This document shows positions 42,379-51,170 of a DNA stretch of 64,000 nucleotides, piece after piece (the first letter of the stretch is position 1; every line of letters begins with the position of its first letter). Origin of the DNA: Bacillus sp. FJAT-25509 (lineage in GTDB: Bacteria; Bacillota; Bacilli; Bacillales; Bacillaceae_G). The translations under genes were made by a program, and so were the position numbers. The stretch spans positions 124,001-188,000 of the forward strand of contig NZ_LJIZ01000026.1 of NCBI RefSeq assembly GCF_001420605.1, given 5' to 3'. The notes under the pieces are model-generated. The model saw nothing but the letters and a program-made list of their open reading frames with translations, made no database searches and had not been told where the DNA came from.

Positions 42379-43368
42379 ATGGAATATACAAAGCTTGGGA
42401 ATACAGGATTAGAAATATCTAGACTTTGCCTTGGTTGTATGGGATTTGGAGATGCAAAACGTTGGATCCATCCATGGGTAATCGATGAGGAGAGCAGCCG
42501 TACAATTATTAAAAAAGCACTAGACCTAGGTATCAATTTTTATGATACGGCGAATGTCTATTCAGATGGTACTAGTGAAGAATTTGTTGGTAGAGCTTTA
42601 AAAGATTATGCCAATCGAGATGAAATAGTACTAGCTACGAAGGTTTATTTCCCTATGCACAAAGGTCCGAACGGTTCCGGACTTTCCCGAAAGCATATTA
42701 TGAGTGAAATTGATAAAAGTCTTAAACGCCTCGGAACAGATTATGTGGATTTATATCAAATCCATCGTTGGGATTATAACACACCAATCGAAGAAACAAT
42801 GGAGGCACTTCATGATTTAGTGAAGGCTGGTAAGGTAAGGTATATCGGTGCATCCGCTATGTATGCTTGGCAGTTTTTGAAAGCTTTACATGTTGCAGAG
42901 AAAAATGGATGGACCAAATTTGTCTCAATGCAAAATCATCTCAACCTCATATACCGTGAAGAGGAAAGGGAAATGCTGCCTCTTTGTAAGGAAGAAAAAA
43001 TCGGAGTAATTCCATATAGCCCACTTGCATCAGGAAGATTGACACGTGATTGGTCAAATACGACACTAAGATCTGAAACGGATGAAACTCAAAAATCTAA
43101 ATATGGTGCAACTGAAAATACAGACAGACTTGTTGTGGAGCGAGTTGCAGAGATTGCTGAAAAACATGGAGTAACAAAATCAAATATTGCTCTTGCTTGG
43201 TTACTGCAGAAAGAACCAGTTAGTGCGCCTATAATTGGAGCTACTAAAACATCTCATCTTGAAGATTCAGTGGGGGCTTTGTCAGTTAAATTGTCGATTG
43301 AAGAAGTTGCGTATTTGCAAGAGCCTTATGTTCCACATCCGGTAGTTGGTGCTTTAGGCGCTAATTAA
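42379..43368 (+). CDS. Aldo/keto reductase
   Basis: A 329-residue NADPH-dependent AKR with the tetrad D56, Y61 (YDTANVYSDG), K88 (LATKVYF) and the histidine of YQIHRWD. The IPYSPLASGRLTRDW stretch and the C-terminal PIIGATKTSHLED bind the cofactor. Members of this YajO/Tas-like branch reduce various aldehydes and ketones. GTGAGG lies before the ATG at 42379. It probably shares a transcript with the phosphatase. Confidence 0.9.
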   Translation: MEYTKLGNTGLEISRLCLGCMGFGDAKRWIHPWVIDEESSRTIIKKALDLGINFYDTANVYSDGTSEEFVGRALKDYANRDEIVLATKVYFPMHKGPNGSGLSRKHIMSEIDKSLKRLGTDYVDLYQIHRWDYNTPIEETMEALHDLVKAGKVRYIGASAMYAWQFLKALHVAEKNGWTKFVSMQNHLNLIYREEEREMLPLCKEEKIGVIPYSPLASGRLTRDWSNTTLRSETDETQKSKYGATENTDRLVVERVAEIAEKHGVTKSNIALAWLLQKEPVSAPIIGATKTSHLEDSVGALSVKLSIEEVAYLQEPYVPHPVVGALGAN

Positions 43369-43390
43369 TGTCAATTTTAGTATAATGTGT

Positions 43391-43431
43391 TGATCCCCTA
43401 CTTTCCTTAAGTGTGAAAAGGGGATTTTTTA
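43391..43431 (+). terminator. Terminator after the aldo/keto reductase
   Basis: ATCCCCT pairs with AGGGGAT and is followed by six T. Confidence 0.7.
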
Positions 43432-43618
43432 GGTGCTTTCACTATCAAAAGCGCTAGATTATAAAGTATGAATTAGTATATATATCGTGCATATTGCTTT
43501 TCTAAGACTTACTTGTACTGTAACTTTTGCCGTTTCCAACCTCTTAATTGGAAAATGCTTTTGTAAGAGCGCTACACTAAAAAACGATTGAAGTAGGAAA
43601 TCATCACATGTTTTTTTG

Positions 43619-43631
43619 TATCACAGTGATA
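43619..43631. promoter_or_regulatory. Palindromic operator-like site before the DUF3967-type gene
   Basis: TATCACAGTGATA is a perfect palindrome 53 bp before the start codon of a gene for a DNA-binding protein. Autoregulation is plausible. Confidence 0.4.
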
Positions 43632-43684
43632 TATGTTGCAATATGCCGAAAAATCCTTCATATTTGTTAAAAAGGAGGTCTGTT

Positions 43685-44389
43685 ATGCGAAGTGATATAC
43701 AACCGAATGAACGAGCTTTTTCTTCCAAGGAAGTAGCAGAAGAACTGGGTATTGCAGCACCTACTGTTCGAAAGTATGGCCAAATCTTAGAGCGAAATGG
43801 ATATGAGTTCTTGAAAGATGGAGATCGGCGTATATTTGTTCAATCTGATATTAGAGTGCTTATAGCGTTACGCGATTCAGAAAAACCCCTGGAAGATACT
43901 GCAAAAGACCTCGTATTTCAACAAAAAGAAAGATTAGAAGGTTTCGATGAAACACAAATTGCGATATCCGATACATATGAAAATTTACCACATGACCCAA
44001 ATCAATTAAAAGAGTTTTTAAGGTTTTTAGTCAGTGAACTCGCAGCTGCACGTGAAATGAATGTTCAATTGAAAAATGATATGTCAGAACTTAAAACGGC
44101 AGTTTCAAGGCTTCAACAAGACCATCATGATATAAGTGCAAATATCGGAAATTCATCCAACAAAACTAATACCAAAATTGAAAAATTAGCCGAACAGCAA
44201 AAAATCCAATACGAGACATTACTGGAACAAGAAAAACAAAAAATTGATTTTTTACAAGAGGAAATACAAAACATGCGAGAAGAACAGAGAATAGAGTGGC
44301 GATCACAAGATGATTTTAATAAACGTTTAGAAGTTGTGATACAAAAGCCTAAAGAGAAATGGAGATGGCTGTTCTCTTTATTTAAATAA
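43685..44389 (+). CDS. MerR-like HTH protein with coiled coil, DUF3967 type
   Basis: A 234-residue protein: N-terminal helix-turn-helix FSSKEVAEELGIAAPTVRKYGQILERNGYEFL (about 11-42), a long charged coiled coil (about 110-205), and a C-terminal EKWRWLFSLFK tail of the kind that ends DUF3967 proteins. Such proteins are often carried by Bacillus plasmids and phages and are thought to be replication or partition-type regulators. AAGGAGGTC precedes the ATG at 43685. It stands alone, with a terminator at 44477. A mobile-element origin is possible. Confidence 0.78.
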   Translation: MRSDIQPNERAFSSKEVAEELGIAAPTVRKYGQILERNGYEFLKDGDRRIFVQSDIRVLIALRDSEKPLEDTAKDLVFQQKERLEGFDETQIAISDTYENLPHDPNQLKEFLRFLVSELAAAREMNVQLKNDMSELKTAVSRLQQDHHDISANIGNSSNKTNTKIEKLAEQQKIQYETLLEQEKQKIDFLQEEIQNMREEQRIEWRSQDDFNKRLEVVIQKPKEKWRWLFSLFK

Positions 44390-44476
44390 TAAATGAGCTA
44401 TTCAAGTCTTTTTATGCTAATCTTGTAAAAATTTGATTAAAACTTTTGAAAATGAATACTTTAATAAGTACTTACA

Positions 44477-44513
44477 GGCCGATACTTCCACAAGGATGTA
44501 TCGGCTTTTTGTT
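44477..44513 (+). terminator. Terminator after the DUF3967-type gene
   Basis: GCCGATAC pairs with GTATCGGC, followed by TTTTTG. Confidence 0.7.
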
Positions 44514-45073
44514 TCGTATCGTTGGCTGATTGATACAAATTGCGATTAATTCATTCAAAAGTCTTTTTAATAGGGAAAATTCGTACGCGATACAAAAAAG
44601 TCTCTAAACGATACAGCAGATGTTCCTTTGAAATAAAAAAAGTAACATATAACTGAACCAATGTATCACTATGCGATATCCGATAGGTATTGGAATTTTA
44701 TAGATATAAGTTAATTGTGTAGTTAGATTATTATGATAATGAACTCTAACTCACCAGTAGAATGAAAAATCAACTGATCTATGTTTATTTCAGCTTAAAA
44801 TAATACTTTGGATATTGGATTTTATATCAATTTTTTACAAATTCCCGGGAAATATCTACAAATTTCATGGATATAAGGAATAAATTCTTAAGTGTAACAC
44901 TATGTCCGTTATGACTAGTAGAGATCTATTAGTAAAACCTCATCATAACAAATGCAAGGAGATTTTTAAAAGGGAATACCAAATCTTTTTAGGGTTTTTA
45001 TTTTTAATAAAAGGAATAAGAAATTAAATTTAAAGGCTATGTTAAATTTAATTGTTGATTTTTGAACTAGAAA
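44514..45073. other. Long intergenic stretch without recognisable genes
   Basis: AT-rich. It contains several scattered CGATAC/GTATCG and GATAC words that might be binding sites for the neighbouring DNA-binding protein. There is no frame with a ribosome site. Confidence 0.4.
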
Positions 45074-45095
45074 AGGTTGTCTAATTAGACAACCT
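45074..45095 (-). terminator. Terminator of gerC
   Basis: AGGTTGTCTAA and TTAGACAACCT form a perfect 22-bp palindrome directly behind the gerC stop. On the minus strand it is followed by TTTTCT. Confidence 0.65.
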
Positions 45096-45096
45096 C

Positions 45097-46284
45097 CTAA
45101 TAAGGATAAGTTTTCCTTCTCATTCCAACATCATTAATTTGAACGTCGACACTTATTGTTACTTTTGCTTTTTTAAATGTATCATTCCAATTACTCTCAT
45201 ATTTTTTATAAATTTTTGGATTAACCATGTATAATTTTTCACCAAATCCAAATGCATCTCCACCGAGATTTTTTACTTCAGAAATCCCTTTTTCTATTGA
45301 TTGTTTTATAACATTTTCAGCTGTCTTTTCATATTTATTGAGAGTTTTTGCTTTATCAAAATTGGCATTACAAAATACCTCGTCAAGATGGCCAATTGAA
45401 TTGATTTTTATATTTATAATTGGAATATTATCCTTGATTTTAATTTCCGTCTTAGATTTTACCCGAGTAAGTTCCATCGAATCATATTCTTTTTTATTAC
45501 ATGGTATTTGCACATTCGTTTCTTTGATCAGATTATCAATAATTTGTATTGATTTTGCCGGTGGTCCATCTAGCCAGCCAACTAATTTTCCATCTCTAAA
45601 AATTCCTATGCCATTTATCCTATCATAACTAGAAGTGACTTTATTAGCATTTTCAAGTGTTTGTGATGTTTCACTTTCATTTTCTAAGCTCACACCATTT
45701 ATTACTGGTTCTCTTCCACTACTAGAAATTGCAGAAATTGCCTCACGCATTAATGTTTCTTGATTTTCACCTAAAAGAGCTGATGTATTTTTAATTTTAC
45801 CGACAATTGATTTAGCAGATATTTTATCAAGTGCTGCTATGTTATTCATTATTTCATCAACACTTTTATTTCTTGCAATAATAACTGGAATATTTACACG
45901 AATTTTAGAATCTCTTTCAAATACATCGAAAATATAATTCAATGATTTTTCTTTTGCTAATGTTTCTCCTATTATGACAAGAGCAACATGAGAATATATA
46001 TTTTGTCGAGATCCTTTCTTAGACACATTTCGTACAGCTTCTGAAATGGTTTTACCTTTTTCATCTAACGCAATTACTGGAACAGCTTGCGAACCTGACT
46101 GTGTTGTAGTTGCAATTGCACTAGGATTAAAAATTTGAGTGATTACATGATATTTTTTTTCTTTTGGGAAGTAATCAATTCCCATTGCAACCACAATCGA
46201 TACTTGATTTAATTCTTTATAGTTAGAGCAACCACCTAAAAGCATACTTACAATAAGAAATGAAATAAAAAATTTCTTTTTCAC
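45097..46284 (-). CDS. gerC: Ger(x)C-family spore germination lipoprotein
   Basis: A 395-residue lipoprotein: signal peptide with lipobox LLGGC (lipidated C19), an N-terminal domain (MGIDYFPKEKKYHVITQIFNPSA near 35-57, SHVALVIIGE near 98-107) and a C-terminal domain from about 215. In spores, C subunits sit in the inner membrane with the A and B subunits of a nutrient germinant receptor and are needed for germination. Here no gerA or gerB partner is next to it, which is unusual although orphan C genes exist. The ribosome site is weak (GGAGAAAA). A second, truncated GerC domain lies at 38430-39122. Confidence 0.88.
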   Translation of the reverse strand: MKKKFFISFLIVSMLLGGCSNYKELNQVSIVVAMGIDYFPKEKKYHVITQIFNPSAIATTTQSGSQAVPVIALDEKGKTISEAVRNVSKKGSRQNIYSHVALVIIGETLAKEKSLNYIFDVFERDSKIRVNIPVIIARNKSVDEIMNNIAALDKISAKSIVGKIKNTSALLGENQETLMREAISAISSSGREPVINGVSLENESETSQTLENANKVTSSYDRINGIGIFRDGKLVGWLDGPPAKSIQIIDNLIKETNVQIPCNKKEYDSMELTRVKSKTEIKIKDNIPIINIKINSIGHLDEVFCNANFDKAKTLNKYEKTAENVIKQSIEKGISEVKNLGGDAFGFGEKLYMVNPKIYKKYESNWNDTFKKAKVTISVDVQINDVGMRRKTYPY

Positions 46285-46550
46285 ATTTTTTCTCCAATAT
46301 CTTGGCTTTTTTGTAATTATAAAATTTAAAAAGCAATATTCCTCAAGGAGTTCTGTTTCATATTATACTTTTCCATTTTTTTGCAATTCAATGTACCTTT
46401 TTTCAAAATCTGAAGCAATAAATTTCACGTAACTAAATTTTTTTAAAAATTTTCTGCAATCCTGCTGTACTAATTGGATAGAATTTGAGATTGATTATTT
46501 AAGTAAATAAAATGATCTTAATGAGAAAAGACCCTTTTTAAAAAATGTAA
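46285..46550. other. Intergenic region behind the sigma-54 promoter region
   Basis: AT-rich space between gerC and the upstream activating site at 46551. No gene was recognised. Confidence 0.4.
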
Positions 46551-46576
46551 TTGAGTCTAAAATAAATGAATTGAGT
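46551..46576 (+). promoter_or_regulatory. Putative activator site (UAS) 1 of the sigma-54 regulon
   Basis: TTGAGT at 46551 and again at 46571, exactly 20 bp apart, 99 bp upstream of the -24 element. The same paired boxes occur at the two other sigma-54 promoters (49717 and 57365). Confidence 0.7.
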
Positions 46577-46649
46577 AGATTTTAAAATAAATCAGTTGTT
46601 TTTAGATTTAAAGAATAGCTAATAGGTTGGTTTATTCGTGTTTTTTTTG

Positions 46650-46665
46650 TTGGCATGAATTTTGC
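46650..46665 (+). promoter_or_regulatory. Sigma-54 (-24/-12) promoter 1
   Basis: TTGGCATGAATTTTGC has the invariant GG and GC exactly 10 bp apart and fits the SigL/RpoN consensus TTGGCA-N-TTGC. It precedes the amino acid permease gene, leaving a leader of roughly 250 bases. Confidence 0.85.
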
Positions 46666-46930
46666 TTAAGAATAGTGAGAAGAGGAGAAAGTTATTTCCG
46701 ATTTTAGATGGGCAGAAATAGGAGGTGTTTTAGAAGATTTTAATTTCTTATTCATTTTCACTATTTAGATTGTATGTTGAGTAAGAGCAATATGTTTAGT
46801 TCTGTGGCGATTTTTGAGATTATCAGAAATTGTAAATGTTTATAAAGGTTTATTCTATTTTAGTAGTTCTATTTTTTCTCTTATTACGTTTTGTTTTTTC
46901 TGAATATTCTAAAATAAAGGTGGGGCATTT

Positions 46931-48358
46931 ATGGATTCTACTAATGAAAAAGGTCAGTTACAACGTTCCATGAAAAGTCGGCATTTGTTCATGATTTCAC
47001 TCGGAGGAGTAATCGGTACAGGTTTATTTTTAGGGTCAGGTCTAACGATTAATCAAGCTGGTCCAGGGGGAGCGGTTGTTGCCTATTTATTCGGTGGATT
47101 GGTGATGTATCTTGTAATGGTTTGTTTAGGTGAACTATCTATTACAATGCCAGTTACAGGTTCATTTAAGACTTATGCTACAAAGTACATAGGTCCTGGT
47201 ACTGGGTTTACGATTGGCTGGATGTATTGGCTGAGTTGGGCAACAACAGTTGGATTAGAATTCACTGCGGCCGGAATATTGATGCAAAGATGGTTTCCAC
47301 ATGTACCTGTTTGGATCTGGTGTCTTGTGTTTATCGTTCTTTTGTTAGGTTTAAATATTCTTAGTGTAAAAGGTTATGCAGAGGCAGAGTTTTGGTTTGC
47401 GGGAATTAAAGTATTTGCAGTTATAGCTTTTATACTGATTGGAGCAGCAACTATATTTGGGTTTGGTCATAAAGGGAGTTCAGCACCTTTGTTTACTAAT
47501 TTTACAAAAGATGGTGGGCTTTTCCCGCATGGGTTTTCAGCTATATTTTCAACTATGATGGCAGTAGTATTTGCATTTCAGGGTGCAGAAGTTGTTGGAA
47601 TTGCAGCTGGTGAAAGTGAAGCACCAGAAAAGACTCTTCCGAAAGCAATAAGAAGTATCATTTTTCGTGTTCTAATTTTTTATGTGTTAGCCATTTTAGT
47701 TTTAGCTGCTTTGATTCCGTGGAGACATGCAGGAGTAGTAGAAAGTCCATTTGTTGCAGTATTTGATAGCGTAGGGATTCCGTACGCAGCTGATATTATG
47801 AATCTAGTTATTTTAACGGCTTTGCTATCTGTAGGTAATTCGGGATTATATGTATGTTCTCGGATGCTTTGGTCACTTTCCAAAAGCGGAATGGCACCTA
47901 AAGCTTTAGGTAAAGTAAATTCTCGTGGTGTCCCGTTTAATGCAGTATTGTTTAGTCTTCTTTTTGCATTAGTATCATTACTTACTAGTGTAGTATCTGC
48001 ACAAACAGTTTTTGTCGTTCTGCTGTCTGTAACTGGACTAGCTGGTACATTCAGTTGGATGGCAATTGCCTTGTCGCAATATAACTTTAGAAGACAATTT
48101 ATTAAAAATGGTGGAAATGTTAAGGACTTAAAGTACAAAGTTCCACTATTCCCATTAATACCTATTCTATGTCTTGTTTTATGTGGAATATCCATAGTAT
48201 TTATGGCTTTTGATCCTACTCAACGCTCTTCCTTAATGGGTGGTTTAGGCTTTATGGGTGTAAGTTATCTTTATTACTTTTTACGTCATGGAAAAAATAA
48301 AGGTAAGATTGGCATGAAGAAAAAACACGGAGATATACCGACTCAACAGAGTATTTGA
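46931..48358 (+). CDS. APC-family amino acid permease in the sigma-54 regulon
   Basis: A 475-residue permease with 12 membrane segments, of the AAT (GabP/RocE/LysP-like) branch: SRHLFMISLGGVIGTGLFLGSGLTINQAGPGGAV at about 16-49, and ESEAPEKTLPKAIRSIIFRVLIFY at about 233-256, the family signature region. Proton-coupled uptake of an amino acid. AAGGTGGGG precedes the ATG. It is followed 77 bp later by an amino acid dehydrogenase gene, so uptake and deamination of one substrate are likely coupled. The sigma-54 promoter lies at 46650. Confidence 0.9.
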   Translation: MDSTNEKGQLQRSMKSRHLFMISLGGVIGTGLFLGSGLTINQAGPGGAVVAYLFGGLVMYLVMVCLGELSITMPVTGSFKTYATKYIGPGTGFTIGWMYWLSWATTVGLEFTAAGILMQRWFPHVPVWIWCLVFIVLLLGLNILSVKGYAEAEFWFAGIKVFAVIAFILIGAATIFGFGHKGSSAPLFTNFTKDGGLFPHGFSAIFSTMMAVVFAFQGAEVVGIAAGESEAPEKTLPKAIRSIIFRVLIFYVLAILVLAALIPWRHAGVVESPFVAVFDSVGIPYAADIMNLVILTALLSVGNSGLYVCSRMLWSLSKSGMAPKALGKVNSRGVPFNAVLFSLLFALVSLLTSVVSAQTVFVVLLSVTGLAGTFSWMAIALSQYNFRRQFIKNGGNVKDLKYKVPLFPLIPILCLVLCGISIVFMAFDPTQRSSLMGGLGFMGVSYLYYFLRHGKNKGKIGMKKKHGDIPTQQSI

Positions 48359-48435
48359 TCAGTATACAAATAACTTTTAGATACTAACACAAGTAATCCA
48401 ATATAAGACATGATCTAAAAAGGAGGCTATTAAGA

Positions 48436-49581
48436 ATGAAAAAACCTTACCTAGTTGTAGAGTGGAATGATAGTGAAACAGATGCAAAAGGGTGGTTAGT
48501 GGTACATAACTTTGTCAAAGGGTATGCTGGTGGTGGGACAAGAATGCATCCAACAGTGACAAGGGAAGAAGTAGAACGTTTGGCAGAGGCAATGGCTTAT
48601 AAATATATGGCTTCAGAAAGTATCACTACAGGTGGATGTAAAGCTGGTATTGCTTATGATTATAAAGCCCCGGATGCATATGACGTATTAAGAAGATTTT
48701 TGATTGCGATGATGCCATATGTAGAAGCAGGAGTTTCTTTAGGTAGTGATTTAGGTACGAAGTATGAGGACGTACTAAGAGTATTTGATGAATTCAATGT
48801 AGGAATACCTTTAACAAAATCGATGAAGGAGGATGCAAGTGTTCAAAATGGAATAAAAGATTTTAATAATCTGCTTTCTACTAAAATAGATTGTTTCCTT
48901 TTAAATGATGCTGTAACAGGCTACGGTGTTGCATTTTGCGCGGATGAAGCATGGAAGTTTAAAGGTGTAAATAAAGAAGCGAAAGTAGTTATCCAAGGAT
49001 TTGGCTGTGTAGGAGCAAGCTGTGCGTTGAAATTATCACAGTTAGGCTATAAAATCGTCGGCATATCGGATGCAAATCTACTAGTTACGTGTGAAGAAGG
49101 ATTAGATGTTCAGAAATTAATTGACCACAAAAATTCACATGGAGAAATGAGTCGAGAGTTTTTTGAACCGAACTATGTGGTAAGAAGTAATACTGAATGG
49201 CTTGATGTAAAATGTGACATCTTGATTCCGGCAGCTTTAGAGGATGTTATTAATGTATCAAACGCTAATCAAGTAAAAGGTAGTTTAATTGTAGAGGCTG
49301 CAAATATTCCAATCTCTGCTGAAGGTGATCAGATCATCAAACGAAGAGGGATTGATGTGGTAAATGACTTTGTAGCGAACTTAGGAGCAATTAGATTTTA
49401 TGATGCAGTTATTTTTGGATTAGTGAAACCTGAACCTCAGGAAGTTATTGATGATATTGAAAGATTAAGCAGAAAGAATACCTTTAACTTATTTACAGAA
49501 GCTAAAAAGCAAAAACGATATCAAAGAGATATTGCTTGTGAACTGTTTGAGCCCACAGTTAGAGATTTGATAGAGTGTTAA
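48436..49581 (+). CDS. Glu/Leu/Phe/Val dehydrogenase family amino acid dehydrogenase
   Basis: A 381-residue enzyme. The catalytic region AGGGTRMHPTVTREEVERLAEAMAYKY (about 32-58) and TTGGCKAGI (about 64-72, active lysine K70) precede a Rossmann domain with VVIQGFGCVGASCALKL (about 184-200) and VEAANIPIS near 291. Reaction: oxidative deamination of an amino acid to the 2-oxo acid with NAD(P). Length is nearer to leucine/valine dehydrogenases (about 365) than to glutamate dehydrogenases (over 410), but specificity is unsure. AAAAAGGAGG precedes the ATG. It is co-transcribed with the permease and followed by a strong terminator. Confidence 0.87.
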   Translation: MKKPYLVVEWNDSETDAKGWLVVHNFVKGYAGGGTRMHPTVTREEVERLAEAMAYKYMASESITTGGCKAGIAYDYKAPDAYDVLRRFLIAMMPYVEAGVSLGSDLGTKYEDVLRVFDEFNVGIPLTKSMKEDASVQNGIKDFNNLLSTKIDCFLLNDAVTGYGVAFCADEAWKFKGVNKEAKVVIQGFGCVGASCALKLSQLGYKIVGISDANLLVTCEEGLDVQKLIDHKNSHGEMSREFFEPNYVVRSNTEWLDVKCDILIPAALEDVINVSNANQVKGSLIVEAANIPISAEGDQIIKRRGIDVVNDFVANLGAIRFYDAVIFGLVKPEPQEVIDDIERLSRKNTFNLFTEAKKQKRYQRDIACELFEPTVRDLIEC

Positions 49582-49600
49582 AAGAAGTTAAATAATACTT

Positions 49601-49640
49601 AAAACCCACAAAGAAAACAAATTTCTTTGTGGGTTTTTAA
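49601..49640 (+). terminator. Terminator of the permease/dehydrogenase operon
   Basis: AAACCCACAAAGAAA pairs with TTTCTTTGTGGGTTT, followed by more T. The stem is perfect. Confidence 0.85.
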
Positions 49641-49716
49641 CATTTATAAGCTACTTCGATAGCTCTTTTTATTTATGAACTAGATTAATAGATTCACTTT
49701 TGTAGCAAATATTTTT

Positions 49717-49742
49717 ATGAGTTAAAAATGACGGATTTGAGT
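49717..49742 (+). promoter_or_regulatory. Putative activator site (UAS) 2 of the sigma-54 regulon
   Basis: ATGAGT at 49717 and TTGAGT at 49737, 20 bp apart, with the inner sequence TTAAAAATGAC very close to that at 57371 (TTAAAATTGAC). It lies 100 bp upstream of the -24 element. Confidence 0.7.
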
Positions 49743-49816
49743 GGTTTTTAATTTTATTTTTCACTAATTAGATCCGTAAATACAGTAAACATTTAATAAT
49801 TATAGGAATTTCGAAG

Positions 49817-49832
49817 TTGGCATAAGTTTTGC
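49817..49832 (+). promoter_or_regulatory. Sigma-54 (-24/-12) promoter 2
   Basis: TTGGCATAAGTTTTGC, with GG and GC 10 bp apart, precedes the CoA-transferase operon. Confidence 0.88.
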
Positions 49833-49973
49833 ATTATAAAGAGTATAACGGAAATGAAGGTTAATATACCTTGAGTTTTCTAAATACATGCAAAAGTACA
49901 GTGATAACCATTTTAATTGCCTAATGGAAACTAGTAAATTAGCGAAAGAAAAGCAGATGAAGAGGTGATCAAA

Positions 49974-51158
49974 TTGCCAGGGGCATTACATGGTATCAAA
50001 ATTATCGATTTAACTAGAGTGCTAGCCGGCCCCTTTTGTACGATGATCCTTGGGGATCTTGGGGCTGAGGTAATCAAAATTGAAAGTATTAGCGGTGGGG
50101 ATGAGACAAGGGGGTGGGGGCCTCCTTTTGTAGAAGGAGAAAGTGCATATTATTTATGTGCTAATCGAAATAAACAAGGCATTACTTTGAATTTGAAGGA
50201 TGATAAGGGTAAAGAGGTTTTAAAAAAACTTATCTCAGAAGCGGATGTTGTTGTCCAAAACTTTAAACCTGGAACTTTATCAAAACTAGGTTTTTCCTTT
50301 GAAGAAATGAAAGTGATGAAGAAAGATATTATTCTTGCATCAATTAGTGGATTTGGTAGCAAAGGACCTAATTCTTCTCTTCCTGGATATGATTATATCA
50401 TTCAGGCGATGTCTGGTTTAATGAGCATTACTGGAGAGAAGGATGGAGAGCCAACAAAAGTGGGAGTAGCTATTTCAGACGTATTAACAGGGTTATTTAC
50501 ATGTATTGGGATTCTTGCTTCATTACAGCATCGAAATCGTACAGGGGAAGGACAAGAAATTGACATCTCGCTATTTGACTCTCAATTAGCTGCTTTAGTA
50601 AATGTGGCTAGCAATTATTTATGTAGTGGTGCTATTCCGGAGAGATTAGGAAATTATCACCCTAATATTGTTCCGTATCAAGTTTTTTCAGCAAGTGATG
50701 GTGAGATGGTGATCGCCGTCGGTAATGATCATCAATTTAATCGATTTGCGTTACTTATTGAAGAACCGATTTTATTAGATGAATTATATAGAACGAATGC
50801 TGGTCGATTGCAGTATAGAAATGAAATTGAGGGATTAATTTCAAATAAAATAAAAACAAAAAGTAAAAATGAGTGGAAAGTTCTCTTGGATAAAATTGGT
50901 ATTCCAAATGGACCGATTTATAACGTAAGTGAAGCCCTGCAGTCTGAACAAGCTAGATCAAGGGATATGGTGCTAGAAGTAAATCATCCATTCATCAATG
51001 ATCTAAAGTTAGTTGGTTCACCATTAAAATTATCAAAAACTCCAGTTGAAGTAGTAAGACATCCTCCTTTACATGGAGAACATACTGAAGAAGTAATGAG
51101 CAAACTTGGTTATTCTCAATTAGAAATAGAAGAAATGAAACGTAATAATACAATTTGA
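49974..51158 (+). CDS. CaiB/BaiF-family CoA-transferase
   Basis: A 394-residue class III CoA-transferase: PGALHGIKIIDLTRVLAGPFCTMILGDLGAEVIKIE at the N-terminus, CoA-binding GDETRGWGPPF and ANRNKQGITLNLK, and the catalytic aspartate in GVAISDVLTGLF (about residue 169). It moves CoA between acids, activating a carboxylate without ATP. The TTG at 49974 is six bases from GAGGTG; the frame also opens at a GTG (49965) overlapping that site. It is the first gene of a four-gene operon from the sigma-54 promoter at 49817. The acyl-CoA dehydrogenase that follows would act on its product. Confidence 0.88.
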   Translation: MPGALHGIKIIDLTRVLAGPFCTMILGDLGAEVIKIESISGGDETRGWGPPFVEGESAYYLCANRNKQGITLNLKDDKGKEVLKKLISEADVVVQNFKPGTLSKLGFSFEEMKVMKKDIILASISGFGSKGPNSSLPGYDYIIQAMSGLMSITGEKDGEPTKVGVAISDVLTGLFTCIGILASLQHRNRTGEGQEIDISLFDSQLAALVNVASNYLCSGAIPERLGNYHPNIVPYQVFSASDGEMVIAVGNDHQFNRFALLIEEPILLDELYRTNAGRLQYRNEIEGLISNKIKTKSKNEWKVLLDKIGIPNGPIYNVSEALQSEQARSRDMVLEVNHPFINDLKLVGSPLKLSKTPVEVVRHPPLHGEHTEEVMSKLGYSQLEIEEMKRNNTI

Positions 51159-51170
51159 GGAGGAAATAAA

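Noticed and set aside
47680-48195. 171-codon minus-strand frame inside the APC permease gene
   Set aside because: It is a shadow of the permease on the plus strand; no ribosome site or domain.
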